This document shows positions 46,756-56,031 of a stretch of DNA of 64,000 bases, piece by piece. Source of the DNA: Myxococcales bacterium (GTDB taxonomy: Bacteria > Myxococcota > Myxococcia > Myxococcales > JAJYLH01); assembly GCA_021787845.1 (NCBI GenBank), contig JAJYLH010000030.1:1-64000 (forward strand), read 5' to 3'. Positions within the stretch are counted from its first letter, which is position 1, and the number at the start of each line of letters is the position of its first letter. Both the position numbers and the translations under genes were made by a program. The notes beneath the pieces were generated by a model that saw only the letters and a program-made list of their open reading frames with translations, was not told the DNA's origin and did not search any database.

Positions 46756-47334
46756 ATGCGGGCTTTGGTCGCGCTGGTCCTCGTCGCCTTCACCCTGCCG
46801 CTCGCCGGTTGCGGCCGCGATGCCGGTCCCAACGACGACGAGATCGGCCAGGAAATCGTCTGGCAGATCATCCCCAGCCGCCGCACCTCCCATCTGTGCT
46901 CCAGCTCCGCCGCGATGGCGAACTACGAGCCTCAGATGCCGACCTTCGACGACACCGGCATCGTCTACTACGTCATCTACGCCGCCGACCCGGGCAAGAA
47001 GACGGCCACCGACTCCGACTGCCCGGAGCCGATGACCGACTGGAACCAGTGCCGGCCGGGTACGGGGAAGCTTCCGATCTCGGGCCACACGATCACCCTG
47101 TCCGATCAGTCCGGCGCGGGGGTCGTCGGCGACGATTGCCAGATGACCTGGAGAGACGTCTACACGGTCACCGACCACGGTGAGGACGGGACCTTGCAGG
47201 AGTCGCTGTCCTACAAGCTCGCGGACGACGCCGCCTGCCAGGCGTTCGAGGCATCGGCCGACGGCAAGGGAATCGACGGCTGCACGTCGACGATCCAGGT
47301 GGGCCTCATCTTCGTCCTGACGAAGAGCTGGTAG
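46756..47334 (+). CDS. Lipoprotein of unknown function
   Basis: 192 residues. MRALVALVLVAFTLPLAGCGR is a lipoprotein signal (lipobox LAGC, Cys19). The mature part has six further Cys, many Asp and the aromatic segments TGIVYYVIYAADPGKK and MTWRDVYTVTDHGEDG. No family recognised. The ATG at 46756 has CGGAGG 5 nt upstream. Confidence 0.7.
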   Translation: MRALVALVLVAFTLPLAGCGRDAGPNDDEIGQEIVWQIIPSRRTSHLCSSSAAMANYEPQMPTFDDTGIVYYVIYAADPGKKTATDSDCPEPMTDWNQCRPGTGKLPISGHTITLSDQSGAGVVGDDCQMTWRDVYTVTDHGEDGTLQESLSYKLADDAACQAFEASADGKGIDGCTSTIQVGLIFVLTKSW

Positions 47335-47365
47335 CGCTTGGCGAACGGTGTCGCGCCGGCTCTTC

Positions 47366-47541
47366 CGATGCCTACTGCTTATCGGGTTCACCACAATGCC
47401 ACGGGGGCAATGCCGCTCATCCCGAGCGCAGTCGAGGGACGAGCGCGGTGAAGCCGAAACCGCCCGTCCTTCGACTGCGCTCAGGACGAGCGGCCGGGAA
47501 TTCGAGGGAGGTGGGGTCAACCCGATAAGCAAGCCGATGCC
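47366..47541. repeat. MITE-like element with TIRs, nesting two family A repeats
   Basis: Left end CGATGCCTACTGCTTATCGGGTTCACC and right end GGGTCAACCCGATAAGCAAGCCGATGCC (inverted). The inside carries two facing cores of family A (CCCGAGCGCAGTCGAGGGAC and CGTCCTTCGACTGCGCTCAG at 47409-47495). The plan is the same as family D elements: TIRs with GGTTGACC outside and palindromes inside. Confidence 0.7.
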
Positions 47542-47561
47542 TTTCCAGCGTGCGGCGACGT

Positions 47562-47638
47562 GTAGGATGGGTGAAGCGGAGCGTAGCCCATCTGTGGCCG
47601 TCGTCGATGGGCTCCGCGGTCGCTCCACCCATCCTACC
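47562..47638. repeat. GTAGGATGGGTGAAGC inverted repeat, family C
   Basis: GTAGGATGGGTGAAGCGGAG facing GCTCCGCGGTCGCTCCACCC-ATCCTACC. With the element at 47366-47541 it fills part of the 670-bp lipoprotein-gdhA gap. The remaining about 360 bp (47639-48004) show no gene; the SD AAAGGAGG lies just before gdhA. Confidence 0.75.
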
Positions 47639-48004
47639 GGTTGCCACCGCTCTCCCCGAGGGGCCCCGAGGGGAACCGGAAGGCGCATCCGCCGCCGGTG
47701 AGCGGCACCCCTCCCGGTGACCAGGCCGGGCCGAGGTCGGGATGGGAGCAGGAGCGCACTCGATCAACGATGACGCCGCCGTGAGGCCAGCGGCGGTGTC
47801 GATGCGGGACCGACCCGGCCGAGCGCATGGCCGCCGGGCGCGCGAAACGCTTTGATTTTTCGGCGCCCCGCGCTTCGGCCGACGCGGGCCGTGCGTCGCT
47901 TGATTCCGCCAGTGAACCGTGCCTAGGTTCCCGCCCGCCGCGGGCGCCCCCGCCCGCGAAGGCGTGCGACAGACGCCGAGAACGGCGCCCTAAAGGAGGT
48001 CGTC

Positions 48005-49345
48005 ATGAGCTCGATCGTCGAGACGTTGCTGGCGAACGTGAAAGCCAAGAACCCGAACGAACCGGAGTTCCATCAGGCGGTGCAGGAGTTCACCGAGTCG
48101 GTCGAGGTCGTCCTCGAACGACACCCGGAGTACCGCGAGGCCCGCATCCTCGACCGGCTGGTCGAGCCGGAGCGGGTGGTGATGTTCCGCGTTCCCTGGC
48201 AGGACGACCAGGGGCGCATCCAGATCAACCGCGGCTTCCGCATCGAGATGAACAGCGCCATCGGGCCCTACAAGGGCGGCCTGCGCTTCCACCCGTCGGT
48301 GAACTTGGGCATCCTGAAGTTCCTCGCTTTCGAGCAGGTCTTCAAGAACAGCCTGACCACGCTCCCGATGGGCGGCGGCAAGGGCGGCAGCGACTTCGAC
48401 CCGAAGGGCAAGAGCGACAACGAGGTGATGCGCTTCTGCCAGAGCTTCATGACCGAGCTGTCCCGCCACATCGGCCCCGACACCGACGTGCCGGCGGGCG
48501 ACATCGGGGTTGGCGGGCGGGAAATCGGGTTCCTCTTCGGCCAGTACAAGCGGCTGAAGAACGAGTTCACCGGCGTCCTGACCGGCAAGGGCTTGAACTG
48601 GGGCGGCTCGCTCGTCCGGCCGGAGGCCACCGGCTACGGCGCGGTGTACTTCGCCGAGGAGATGCTGCGGACCAAGAAAAAGACCATCGAGGGGATGAAG
48701 GTCGCGATCTCCGGTTTCGGGAACGTCGCCTGGGGCGCCGCGCTCAAGGTCACCCAGATCGGCGGCAAGGTGGTCACGCTCTCCGGGCCGGACGGGTTCA
48801 TCTACGACGAGAACGGTGTCAAGGGCGAGCGGATCGAGTACATGCTGAAGCTGCGCGCGAGCAACCGGGACGTGGTCGAGCCCTACGCGCGCGAGTTCAA
48901 CGTGCCGTTCTACGCGGGGATGCGGCCGTGGGGAACGCCGGTCGACGTGGCGATGCCCTGCGCCACCCAGAACGAGCTCGACGAGGCGGACGCGCGGGCG
49001 CTGGTGAAGAACGGCTGCACCTGTGTCGTCGAGGGCGCGAACATGCCGACCACCCTCGCGGGATACAAGGTCTTCCGCGACGCGGGCATCCTCTACGCGC
49101 CGGGCAAGGCCTCGAACGCCGGCGGGGTGGCGACGAGCGGTCTCGAGATGAGCCAGAACAGCATGCGCCTGTCGTGGGGCACCGAGGAGGTCGATCGGCG
49201 GCTGCACGAGATCATGAAGCGCATCCACGACAACTGCATGCAGACGGCGGAACGGTTCGGGACGCCCGGCAACTACGTCAACGGAGCCAACATCGCCGGC
49301 TTCCTCAAGGTCGCCGACGCGATGCTCGACCAGGGCCTCGTCTAG
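48005..49345 (+). CDS. gdhA: NADP-type glutamate dehydrogenase
   Basis: Makes glutamate from 2-oxoglutarate and ammonia in the cytoplasm. 446 residues, the length of the hexameric NADP-dependent type (GdhA). Seen are QINRGFRIEMNSAIGPYKGGLRFHP (catalytic region), PMGGGKGGSDFDPKGKSD (catalytic Lys of GGGKGG), the Rossmann VAISGFGNVAWGAAL, and the C-terminal TSGLEMSQNSMRLSW. A perfect AAAGGAGGTCGTC SD precedes the ATG. Monocistronic by position. Confidence 0.95.
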   Translation: MSSIVETLLANVKAKNPNEPEFHQAVQEFTESVEVVLERHPEYREARILDRLVEPERVVMFRVPWQDDQGRIQINRGFRIEMNSAIGPYKGGLRFHPSVNLGILKFLAFEQVFKNSLTTLPMGGGKGGSDFDPKGKSDNEVMRFCQSFMTELSRHIGPDTDVPAGDIGVGGREIGFLFGQYKRLKNEFTGVLTGKGLNWGGSLVRPEATGYGAVYFAEEMLRTKKKTIEGMKVAISGFGNVAWGAALKVTQIGGKVVTLSGPDGFIYDENGVKGERIEYMLKLRASNRDVVEPYAREFNVPFYAGMRPWGTPVDVAMPCATQNELDEADARALVKNGCTCVVEGANMPTTLAGYKVFRDAGILYAPGKASNAGGVATSGLEMSQNSMRLSWGTEEVDRRLHEIMKRIHDNCMQTAERFGTPGNYVNGANIAGFLKVADAMLDQGLV

Positions 49346-49365
49346 CGCTCGCTTCTTCTCGACCC

Positions 49366-49469
49366 GTAGGATGGGTGGAGCCGGTAGGATGGGTGGAGCG
49401 AAAGCGCAGCCCATCGTGCGCAGCGGCCGCCGAGAATGATGGGCTCCGCTTTCGCTTCACCCATCCTGC
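49366..49469. repeat. GTAGGATGGGTGGAGC inverted repeat, family C
   Basis: Twenty bases after the gdhA stop; GTAGGATGGGTGGAGC occurs twice in tandem on the left and faces GCTCCGCTTTCGCTTCACCCATCC on the right. It may be the end of the gdhA transcript. Confidence 0.75.
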
Positions 49470-49668
49470 ACTGCTTCTTCTCGAACGTGAGTGCTGGGCG
49501 GCGGGAGGCGCGAAAGTCAGTAGGATGGACAGTCCGGTCGCGTCTTGAACGCGTACAGTAGCAAGGGGCTCGCGCGACCGGCTGTCCGTCGTTCCAGAGC
49601 GATCGCTGGGGAAGCGTCGTGATGCGCGAGCGCTCTGGAATGTCGGACGGCCGCCCGCGGCGCCTATC

Positions 49669-50015
49669 GGCGCACGGCCGGACCGTCCAACCTACTGGCG
49701 CACGGCCGGACCGTCCAACCTACTGGCGCACGGCCGGACCGTCCAACCTACTGGCGCACGGCCGGACCGTCCAACCTACTGGCGCTCGGCCGGGCCGTCC
49801 AACCTACTGGCGCTCGGCCGGACCGTCCAACCTACTGGCGCACGGCCGGACCGTCCAACCTACTGGCGCACGGCCGGACCGTCCAACCTACTGGCGCACG
49901 GCCGGACCGTCGGTACGGCCAGGCGCTGGAATGTCGGACGCCGCCCGCGACGCCTGACGGCGCACGGCCGGACCGTCCAACCTACTGGCGTACGGCCGGG
50001 CCGTCGGTACTGGCC
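49669..50015. repeat. 28-bp tandem repeat array
   Basis: Unit GGCGCACGGCCGGACC followed by GTCCAACCTACT, nine perfect or near-perfect head-to-tail copies from 49669 to 49914. A 44-bp degenerate spacer follows, then two more units at 49959 and 49987. Each unit has an imperfect ACGGCCGGACCGT palindrome. There are no unique spacers, so it is not CRISPR. It ends 25 bp before the receiver-PPDK gene and, with the family C copy, fills the 693-bp gap after gdhA. Confidence 0.92.
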
Positions 50016-50038
50016 ATGCGCACGGAGCTTCTGACGCC

Positions 50039-53014
50039 ATGCCTCAACCCGAACCCACGCGCGCGGCGCATCCTGGCCCCCATCGGCCGGAGGATTTCCA
50101 GGACCTGATGCGCTTCCAGGTCCAGAACATCCTCCTCGTGTGCAGTCCGTACGACTTCTTCATGCTCGAGGAGGACGGCCGGGTCACCGAGCGGATGGTG
50201 GGGACCTACCTCGACCTGAACCTGCGTCAGACGCCGCTCTTGACCCATGTGACGACCGGCGAAGAGGCGGTGGCGCGGGTGGCGCGCGATTCTCGGGTGC
50301 AGCTCGTCATCAGCTCGATGCACGTCGGCCAGATGCCCTTCGCCGAGATGGCCCGGCGCCTGCGCAGCCTGCGACCGAAGCTGCCGATCGTCCTGCTCGC
50401 CTACGACGAAATCGAGCTCGAGACCTTCTTTCGGCGCAACGCCGCCTCCATCGACGGGGCGTTCGTCTGGCAGGGCGATTTCCGCATCCTCCTCGGCGTC
50501 GTCAAGATCGTCGAGGACCAGGTCAACGCGCCCTACGATTGCGCGGTCCGCGGGGTGCCGCTGGTGCTCCTCGTCGAGGACTCGGTCCGCTACATGTCCT
50601 CTTTCTTGCCGGTGATCTACGCCGAGCTGATGGAGCATTCGCAGCGGCTCCTGTGGGAGGAGGTGAACCGCTCGGCGAAGATCCTCAGGATGCGGGCGCG
50701 GCCCAAGCTCCTGCTCGCGCGCACCTACGAGCAAGCATGGGAGGTCTGTACCGCGTACCACGACGTGATGCTGGGGGTGCTCTCGGATTTCGAGTTTCCA
50801 CACGCGGGCGCGCTCGACCCGCGGGCTGGCATCGAGCTCGTGCGCGCGGTGCGAACGCTGTCCCCGGACCTGCCGATCGTCCTGCAATCCTCGCGGGAGC
50901 GTAACCGCGCCGTCGCCCAGGCGGAGGGCGCGCCGTTCGTCTTGAAGGGGTCGGACACGCTCCTGCACGACCTGCGGCGGCTGATGCTCGAGTTCTTCGG
51001 CTTTGGCGACTTCGTCTTCCGCGTGCCCGACGGCCGCGAGGTCGGGCGCGCCTCGGACATGCAATCGCTCGAGGCGACCTTGCGCAAGGTGCCGGCCGAG
51101 TCGATCGCCTATCACGCCGAGCGCAACCATTTCTCCAAGTGGCTCAAGGCGCGCGCCGAGTTCGCCTTGGCGCACGAGCTCAGACCGCGGCAGATCTCCG
51201 ATTATCCGAACATCGAAGCGCTGCGGCATGACCTCATCGGGTCCATCGCCCGGCAGCGCGAGGAGCGCAAGGCCGGCGTGGTGGTCGACTTCGATCGCGC
51301 GCGTTTCGACGGCTCGCCCGGCTTCTATCGGCTCGGCGGCGGGTCGCTCGGCGGCAAGGCCAGAGGGCTCGCGTTCGCCGGCCGGCTCTTCGCGGAGCAC
51401 GCGCTCGAGGACGCTTTCGACGGCGTGCGGGTGACCGTCCCGTCGGCTCTGGTCATCGGCACCGACGTCTTCGATCAGTTCCTCGATGACAACGGCCTGC
51501 GGGAGCTGGCGCTGGGCGAGACCGATTTCGCGACCATCCAGCGCCGGTTCGCGCAGGCGAAGTTCCCGGAGGAGGCCCGGCGCGACCTCGAAGCCTTCGT
51601 GAAACAGGTGCGTTGTCCCCTCGCGGCGCGCTCGTCGAGCCTCTTGGAGGACGCGCAGAACCAGCCCTTCAGCGGCGTCTACGAAACATTCATGCTCGCG
51701 AACCACCACCCCGATCCGGCGGTGCGGCTCGCGCAGCTCCTGACGGCGGTCAAGGCGGTCTACGCTTCGACCTTCTCCGAACAGGCCAAAGGCTACATCC
51801 GCGGCACCCGCTATCGCCTCGAAGAAGAGAAGATGGCGGTCGTCATCCAGCACATCGTCGGGACCGCGCACGGCCACCGGTTCTATCCGGACTTTTCCGG
51901 CGTCGCGCGGACGTGGAACTACTATCCGACGCCGCCGGCGCAGTCCGAGGATGGCATCGTCGCGGTGGCGCTGGGGCTCGGGCGGATGGTCGTCGAAGGC
52001 GGCCGGTGCGTGCGGTTCTGTCCGAAGTACCCGCAGCATCCGGTGCAGTTCTCGACCGTCGCGGAGAAGCTCGACCATTCGCAGAACGCCTTCTGGGCGC
52101 TCGACCTGGAGGCGGCCGCCCAGGCGGACCTTGCGGCCTCGGCGATGCGCGAGAGCGAGTATGATCTCGCGGACGCCGCAGCCGATGGGACGCTCGCCCA
52201 ACTCGGTTCCACCTACGTCGCCGAGAACGATGCGGTCTACGACGGCCTGTCGCGTCCGGGCGTGCGGCTCGTCAGCTTCGCGTCGGTCTTGAAGTACGGA
52301 ACGTTCCCGCTGACGCAGATCCTGGAGCGGCTGATGATCATTGGCCGCGAAGGCATGGGCGGGCCGGTGGAAATCGAGTTCGCGGTCAACCTGTCGCCGT
52401 CGAAGGAGGCGCCGTCGGAGTTCGGGTTTCTGCAGTTGCGTCCGCTGGCGGTCGGCCGGGAAGCCGAGGCGCTGGCGCTGGACGAGGTCGACCCGGCGTC
52501 GGTGATCTGCCGGTCGACCAAGGTACTGGGGAACGGCCGCATCGAGGACCTGCGCGATGTCGTGATGGTCGACCCGGAGCGGTTCGATCGCGCGCACGCG
52601 GCGGAGGCGGCGCTCGAGGTGGCGCAGCTCAACGCGGCGCTCGTCGCCGAGTCGCGGCCGTACCTGCTCGTCGGCGTCGGGCGCTGGGGCTCGGCGGACC
52701 CGTGGCTCGGCATTCCGGTGCGCTGGGATCAAATCGCCGGCGCGCGGGTGATCGTCGAGGCCGGCTTTCGCGACCTCGACGTCGAGCCGTCGCAGGGAAG
52801 CCACTTCTTCCAGAACCTCACCTCGTCCGAAGTGGGTTACTTCACCGTCCGCGCGCGCGATGAGCAAACGTTCATCGACTGGCCCTGGCTGCGGGCGCAG
52901 ACCGCCAACGACGACAAGCGCTTCGCCCGGCACCTCCGCCTCGACCGGCCCCTGACCGCCCTGATGAACGGACACACCCGCGAGGGCGTGATTCTCAGGG
53001 ACGACGGCACGTAA
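50039..53014 (+). CDS. Receiver-like and PEP/pyruvate (PPDK N-terminal) domain protein
   Basis: 991 residues. Two receiver-like domains cover about 28-165 (NILLVCSPYDFFMLEEDGR, VQLVISSMHVGQMPF, IVLLAYDEIELETFF) and about 170-310 (LVLLVEDSVRYMSSF, MLGVLSDFEFPHAG). Next comes the ATP-grasp PPDK N-terminal domain from about 433 (GGGSLGGKARGLAFAGRLF, RCPLAARSSSLLEDAQNQPFSG). The C-terminus is specific to this family (GVGRWGSADPWLGIPV). The swivelling phospho-His domain and the PEP-utiliser TIM barrel of PEP synthase are absent. A signalling or regulatory phosphotransfer role is inferred. It lies just after the 28-bp tandem array. Confidence 0.82.
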   Translation: MPQPEPTRAAHPGPHRPEDFQDLMRFQVQNILLVCSPYDFFMLEEDGRVTERMVGTYLDLNLRQTPLLTHVTTGEEAVARVARDSRVQLVISSMHVGQMPFAEMARRLRSLRPKLPIVLLAYDEIELETFFRRNAASIDGAFVWQGDFRILLGVVKIVEDQVNAPYDCAVRGVPLVLLVEDSVRYMSSFLPVIYAELMEHSQRLLWEEVNRSAKILRMRARPKLLLARTYEQAWEVCTAYHDVMLGVLSDFEFPHAGALDPRAGIELVRAVRTLSPDLPIVLQSSRERNRAVAQAEGAPFVLKGSDTLLHDLRRLMLEFFGFGDFVFRVPDGREVGRASDMQSLEATLRKVPAESIAYHAERNHFSKWLKARAEFALAHELRPRQISDYPNIEALRHDLIGSIARQREERKAGVVVDFDRARFDGSPGFYRLGGGSLGGKARGLAFAGRLFAEHALEDAFDGVRVTVPSALVIGTDVFDQFLDDNGLRELALGETDFATIQRRFAQAKFPEEARRDLEAFVKQVRCPLAARSSSLLEDAQNQPFSGVYETFMLANHHPDPAVRLAQLLTAVKAVYASTFSEQAKGYIRGTRYRLEEEKMAVVIQHIVGTAHGHRFYPDFSGVARTWNYYPTPPAQSEDGIVAVALGLGRMVVEGGRCVRFCPKYPQHPVQFSTVAEKLDHSQNAFWALDLEAAAQADLAASAMRESEYDLADAAADGTLAQLGSTYVAENDAVYDGLSRPGVRLVSFASVLKYGTFPLTQILERLMIIGREGMGGPVEIEFAVNLSPSKEAPSEFGFLQLRPLAVGREAEALALDEVDPASVICRSTKVLGNGRIEDLRDVVMVDPERFDRAHAAEAALEVAQLNAALVAESRPYLLVGVGRWGSADPWLGIPVRWDQIAGARVIVEAGFRDLDVEPSQGSHFFQNLTSSEVGYFTVRARDEQTFIDWPWLRAQTANDDKRFARHLRLDRPLTALMNGHTREGVILRDDGT

Positions 53015-53185
53015 GACCACCGCAGAGGCCGTCCAGCCCGACGCACCATCCGAGTCCGGCACCAACCCATCCGAGCACTCTGCCGGACCATCCGAGCCCG
53101 TTGCCGGACCCGTAACAGACTCTGCCGGATCCGTCACAGCCTCTGCCGGACCGCCAGAACCTCTGCTTGACCGCCGGCACGAACC
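53015..53185. repeat. Short degenerate repeats before hsdM
   Basis: The spacer is made of repeating GCCGGACC / CATCCGAG / CTCTGCCGGA units of about 20 bp, irregularly arranged. No promoter is obvious within it. Confidence 0.45.
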
Positions 53186-55342
53186 ATGCCTAGGCTCGCG
53201 CCCGATGAAAACCCTGGCCTGTGGAGACCGGCCTTGCCCCGTCCGTCGTCCAAGCGAGACCCGAAATCTCCTGCTCAGCCCGATGTTCCGGCCCCTGCCA
53301 GAGCCGACGCCGCGACCACCCGCGCGACGCCCCCATCGGCGCCGCGCACGTTCGGCAGCTTCTCGGAGATCGCGAACTTTCTCTGGTCGGTCGCGGACCT
53401 CCTGCGCGACTACAAGCAGGCCGACTACGGGAAGGTCATCCTGCCGCTGACCGTGCTCCGCCGGCTCGACTGCGTGCTCGCGGACACCAAGGCGAAGGTG
53501 CTCGCGCGGAAGGAGGCACTGAAAGGCCAGTCGCCGGAGATCATCGACGCCGCGCTGAACAAGGTGACCGGCGTTCCCTTCCACAACACGTCGCGGCTCG
53601 ACTTCGCCTCGATGCTGGGAGACCCCAGCCACCTCGGCGCGAACCTGACGAGCTACATCAAGGCGTTCTCCAAGGAGGCCCGCGACATCTTCATCGAACA
53701 CTTCAAGTTCGTGGACCACATCAGCCGGCTCGACAGCGCGGACCTGCTCTACCTCGTGCTGCAGAAGTTCGCGGCGGTGGACCTGCATCCGAACGCGGTG
53801 CCGAACCACGTGATGGGCCTGGTCTTCGAGGAGCTGATTCGGCGCTTCGCCGAGCAGTCGAACGAAACCGCCGGAGAGCACTTCACGCCGCGCGAGGTCA
53901 TCCGGCTGATGGTCGACCTTCTCTTCGACGACGACGGGGACGCGCTGCGCCGGCCGGGCATCGTCCGGTCGCTCTACGATCCGGCCTGCGGCACCGGCGG
54001 GATGCTCTCGGTCGCCGAGGAATACCTGCGCGAGCTGAACCCCGACGCCCGACTCGCGGTGTTCGGGCAGGAGCTGAACCCGGAGTCGTACGCCATCTGC
54101 AAGTCGGACATGATGCTCAAGGGCCAGAACCCCTCGAACATCGCCTTCGGCAACAGCTTCAGCGACGACGGCCACATCGGGCAGAAATTCGACTACCTCC
54201 TCTCCAATCCGCCGTTCGGGGTCGAGTGGAAAAAAGTCGAGAAGGTCATCCGCGACGAGCACGAGCAGCAGGGCCATTCGGGCCGGTTCGGCCCCGGGCT
54301 GCCGCGCATCAGCGACGGGTCGCTCCTGTTCCTGCTCCACAAGATCGCCAAGATGAAGCCGGTCGCGCGCGACGGGACCGGCGGCAGCCGACTCGCCATC
54401 GTCTTCAACGGCTCACCGCTCTTCAGCGGCGACGCCGGCTCGGGCGAGAGCGAAATTCGCCGATGGGTCATCGAGAACGACTGGCTGGAGGCGATCATCG
54501 GGCTGCCGGACCAGCTCTTCTACAACACCGGCATCAGCACCTACATCTGGGTCCTCACCAACCGCAAGCCCGCCAAGCGGAGAGGCAAGGTGCAGTTGAT
54601 CAACGCCGTCGACCTCTTCGTCAAGATGCGCAAGTCCCTCGGCAACAAGCGCAACGAGCTGTCGCCCGAGAACATCGTCGAGATCGTCCGGCTCTTCGGC
54701 GACTTCGCGGCCGGCGACAACTCGAAAATTTTCGACAACGAGGACTTTGGCTTCCGGCGCATCGTGGTCGAGCGTCCGCTGCGGCTGAACTTCTCCCTCG
54801 CGCCCGAGCGCATTGAGCGGCTGAAGGAGAGCAAAGCCTGGCTGACGCCGAAGAGGTGGAACGAGGACGATTGGGGAAACGTCCAGCGTCAGTTCCTGAC
54901 CGAGGCTTCGAAGGTCGAGTCCGGCGGCATCTGGAAGAACCGAGACGAGTTCCGAAGCTTCCTGCGAGACGGCATCTTCGGACAGGACGAGTACGCTCCG
55001 CCGGCAGCGACGGTCGATGCCTTCGTCGACGCCCTCGGCGAGCGCGACGAGAGGGCCGAGGTCTGCCTCGACGCCAAGGGCCAGCCTGAGCCCGACTCCG
55101 ACCTGCGCGACTACGAGAATGTTCCGCTCAAAGAGGACATCCACACCTACGTCGAGCGCGAGGTCCTGCCGCACGTCCCCGACGCGCGGATCGATGAAAC
55201 CAAGACCAAGATCGGCTACGAGATTCCGTTCACGCGGCACTTCTACAAGTACAAGCCTCTCCGCCCGCTCGCCGAGATCGAGGCCGACATCCACACGCTT
55301 GAGCAGCAGATTCAGGGGATGCTGGGCGAGGTGCTGGGATGA
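53186..55342 (+). CDS. hsdM: Type I restriction-modification methyltransferase subunit HsdM
   Basis: N6-adenine methyltransferase subunit of a type I R-M enzyme. 718 residues; the N-terminal about 55 are disordered Pro/Ala. The HsdM_N helical domain follows (FLWSVADLLRDYKQADYGKVILPLTVLRRLD), then the SAM motif I YDPACGTGGML (about 264-274) and the catalytic NPPF in LLSNPPFGVEWKK (about 339-351). HTYVEREVLPHVPDARID and a C-terminal coiled helix are typical of the longer subtype. It overlaps hsdS by 4 nt (ATGA). First gene of the R-M operon. Confidence 0.94.
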   Translation: MPRLAPDENPGLWRPALPRPSSKRDPKSPAQPDVPAPARADAATTRATPPSAPRTFGSFSEIANFLWSVADLLRDYKQADYGKVILPLTVLRRLDCVLADTKAKVLARKEALKGQSPEIIDAALNKVTGVPFHNTSRLDFASMLGDPSHLGANLTSYIKAFSKEARDIFIEHFKFVDHISRLDSADLLYLVLQKFAAVDLHPNAVPNHVMGLVFEELIRRFAEQSNETAGEHFTPREVIRLMVDLLFDDDGDALRRPGIVRSLYDPACGTGGMLSVAEEYLRELNPDARLAVFGQELNPESYAICKSDMMLKGQNPSNIAFGNSFSDDGHIGQKFDYLLSNPPFGVEWKKVEKVIRDEHEQQGHSGRFGPGLPRISDGSLLFLLHKIAKMKPVARDGTGGSRLAIVFNGSPLFSGDAGSGESEIRRWVIENDWLEAIIGLPDQLFYNTGISTYIWVLTNRKPAKRRGKVQLINAVDLFVKMRKSLGNKRNELSPENIVEIVRLFGDFAAGDNSKIFDNEDFGFRRIVVERPLRLNFSLAPERIERLKESKAWLTPKRWNEDDWGNVQRQFLTEASKVESGGIWKNRDEFRSFLRDGIFGQDEYAPPAATVDAFVDALGERDERAEVCLDAKGQPEPDSDLRDYENVPLKEDIHTYVEREVLPHVPDARIDETKTKIGYEIPFTRHFYKYKPLRPLAEIEADIHTLEQQIQGMLGEVLG

Positions 55343-55992
55343 GCGCCGACTGGGTCGAACGACGGCTCATCGCAGACTGCCGTGTCATCCGCACGCAAGT
55401 CGATCCTCGCTCACTGGCGGCCGCCGAGGTCGTCCACTACGACATCCCGACGATACAGACGTTCCAGAGACCGTCTGTGCAAGCACCGGAAGAGATACAG
55501 TCGAACAAGTTCGTGGTCGCAGAAGGAGACTGGCTTGTCTCGAAGTTCAACCCACGCAAGGGCTGTCAGGCAATCGTTGGCGCGGACCCGCGCCCCAAGA
55601 TCTGTTCTACAGAGTTTGTCGTCCTCAGGCCGAGGAAATGGGATGTTCGGTTCATCTCGTACCTCATTGAGTCTCCGGCTGTGCGTGACCGCCTGTCCGC
55701 GGTCGTTCAGTCAGTCACCAAGAGCCACCAGCGCGCCAACCCATCCGACATCTACAACCTCGTCCTTTCGGTCCCTGGAATCCGCACGCAGCACGCCAAC
55801 GCGGACTTCCTCGACCGCAAGACCGCCGCCATCGACGCGCTCATCGGGAAGATGTCTGGAGGCGACGCCAATGTCGGTGCGATCGGACAAAGCGGTGGCG
55901 TTCTCGGCTTGCTTCGTGAGTACCGCCAGGCAGTCATCACGGCCGCGGTCACCGGGAAGCTCGATGTAGCCACGGCACAGGAGGCAGCATGA
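55339..55992 (+). CDS. hsdS: Half-length type I specificity subunit HsdS (single TRD)
   Basis: 217 residues, about half of the usual about 400. It contains one target-recognition domain (about 25-175: IPTIQTFQRPSVQAPEE, FVVAEGDWLVSKFN, VVLRPRKWDVRFISYLIES) and one conserved C-terminal region ending EYRQAVITAAVTGKLDV, the normal HsdS C-terminus. A half-S works as a dimer and would recognise an inverted-repeat target. Base composition is visibly less GC-rich than its neighbours. It is followed by repeat DNA rather than directly by hsdR. Confidence 0.88.
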   Translation: MSADWVERRLIADCRVIRTQVDPRSLAAAEVVHYDIPTIQTFQRPSVQAPEEIQSNKFVVAEGDWLVSKFNPRKGCQAIVGADPRPKICSTEFVVLRPRKWDVRFISYLIESPAVRDRLSAVVQSVTKSHQRANPSDIYNLVLSVPGIRTQHANADFLDRKTAAIDALIGKMSGGDANVGAIGQSGGVLGLLREYRQAVITAAVTGKLDVATAQEAA

Positions 55993-56031
55993 GGCGCTTC
56001 AGCGCGGCCGACGATGCGCTCGCCCTTCGAG

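Noticed and set aside
44577-46886. Open reverse frame of 769 codons
   Set aside because: Antisense to the YwiC, hemerythrin, rpiB and lipoprotein genes; no protein-like features.
49619-49957. 112-codon frame through the tandem array
   Set aside because: Its protein repeats only because 28-bp units cycle through the frames; no independent coding signal.
49669-50015. CRISPR array
   Set aside because: 28-bp units are contiguous with no unique spacers, and no cas genes are present.
49982-54340. Open reverse frame of 1452 codons
   Set aside because: It is antisense to the receiver-PPDK gene and hsdM, has Arg/Val/His-biased composition and no family features; a GC-rich shadow.
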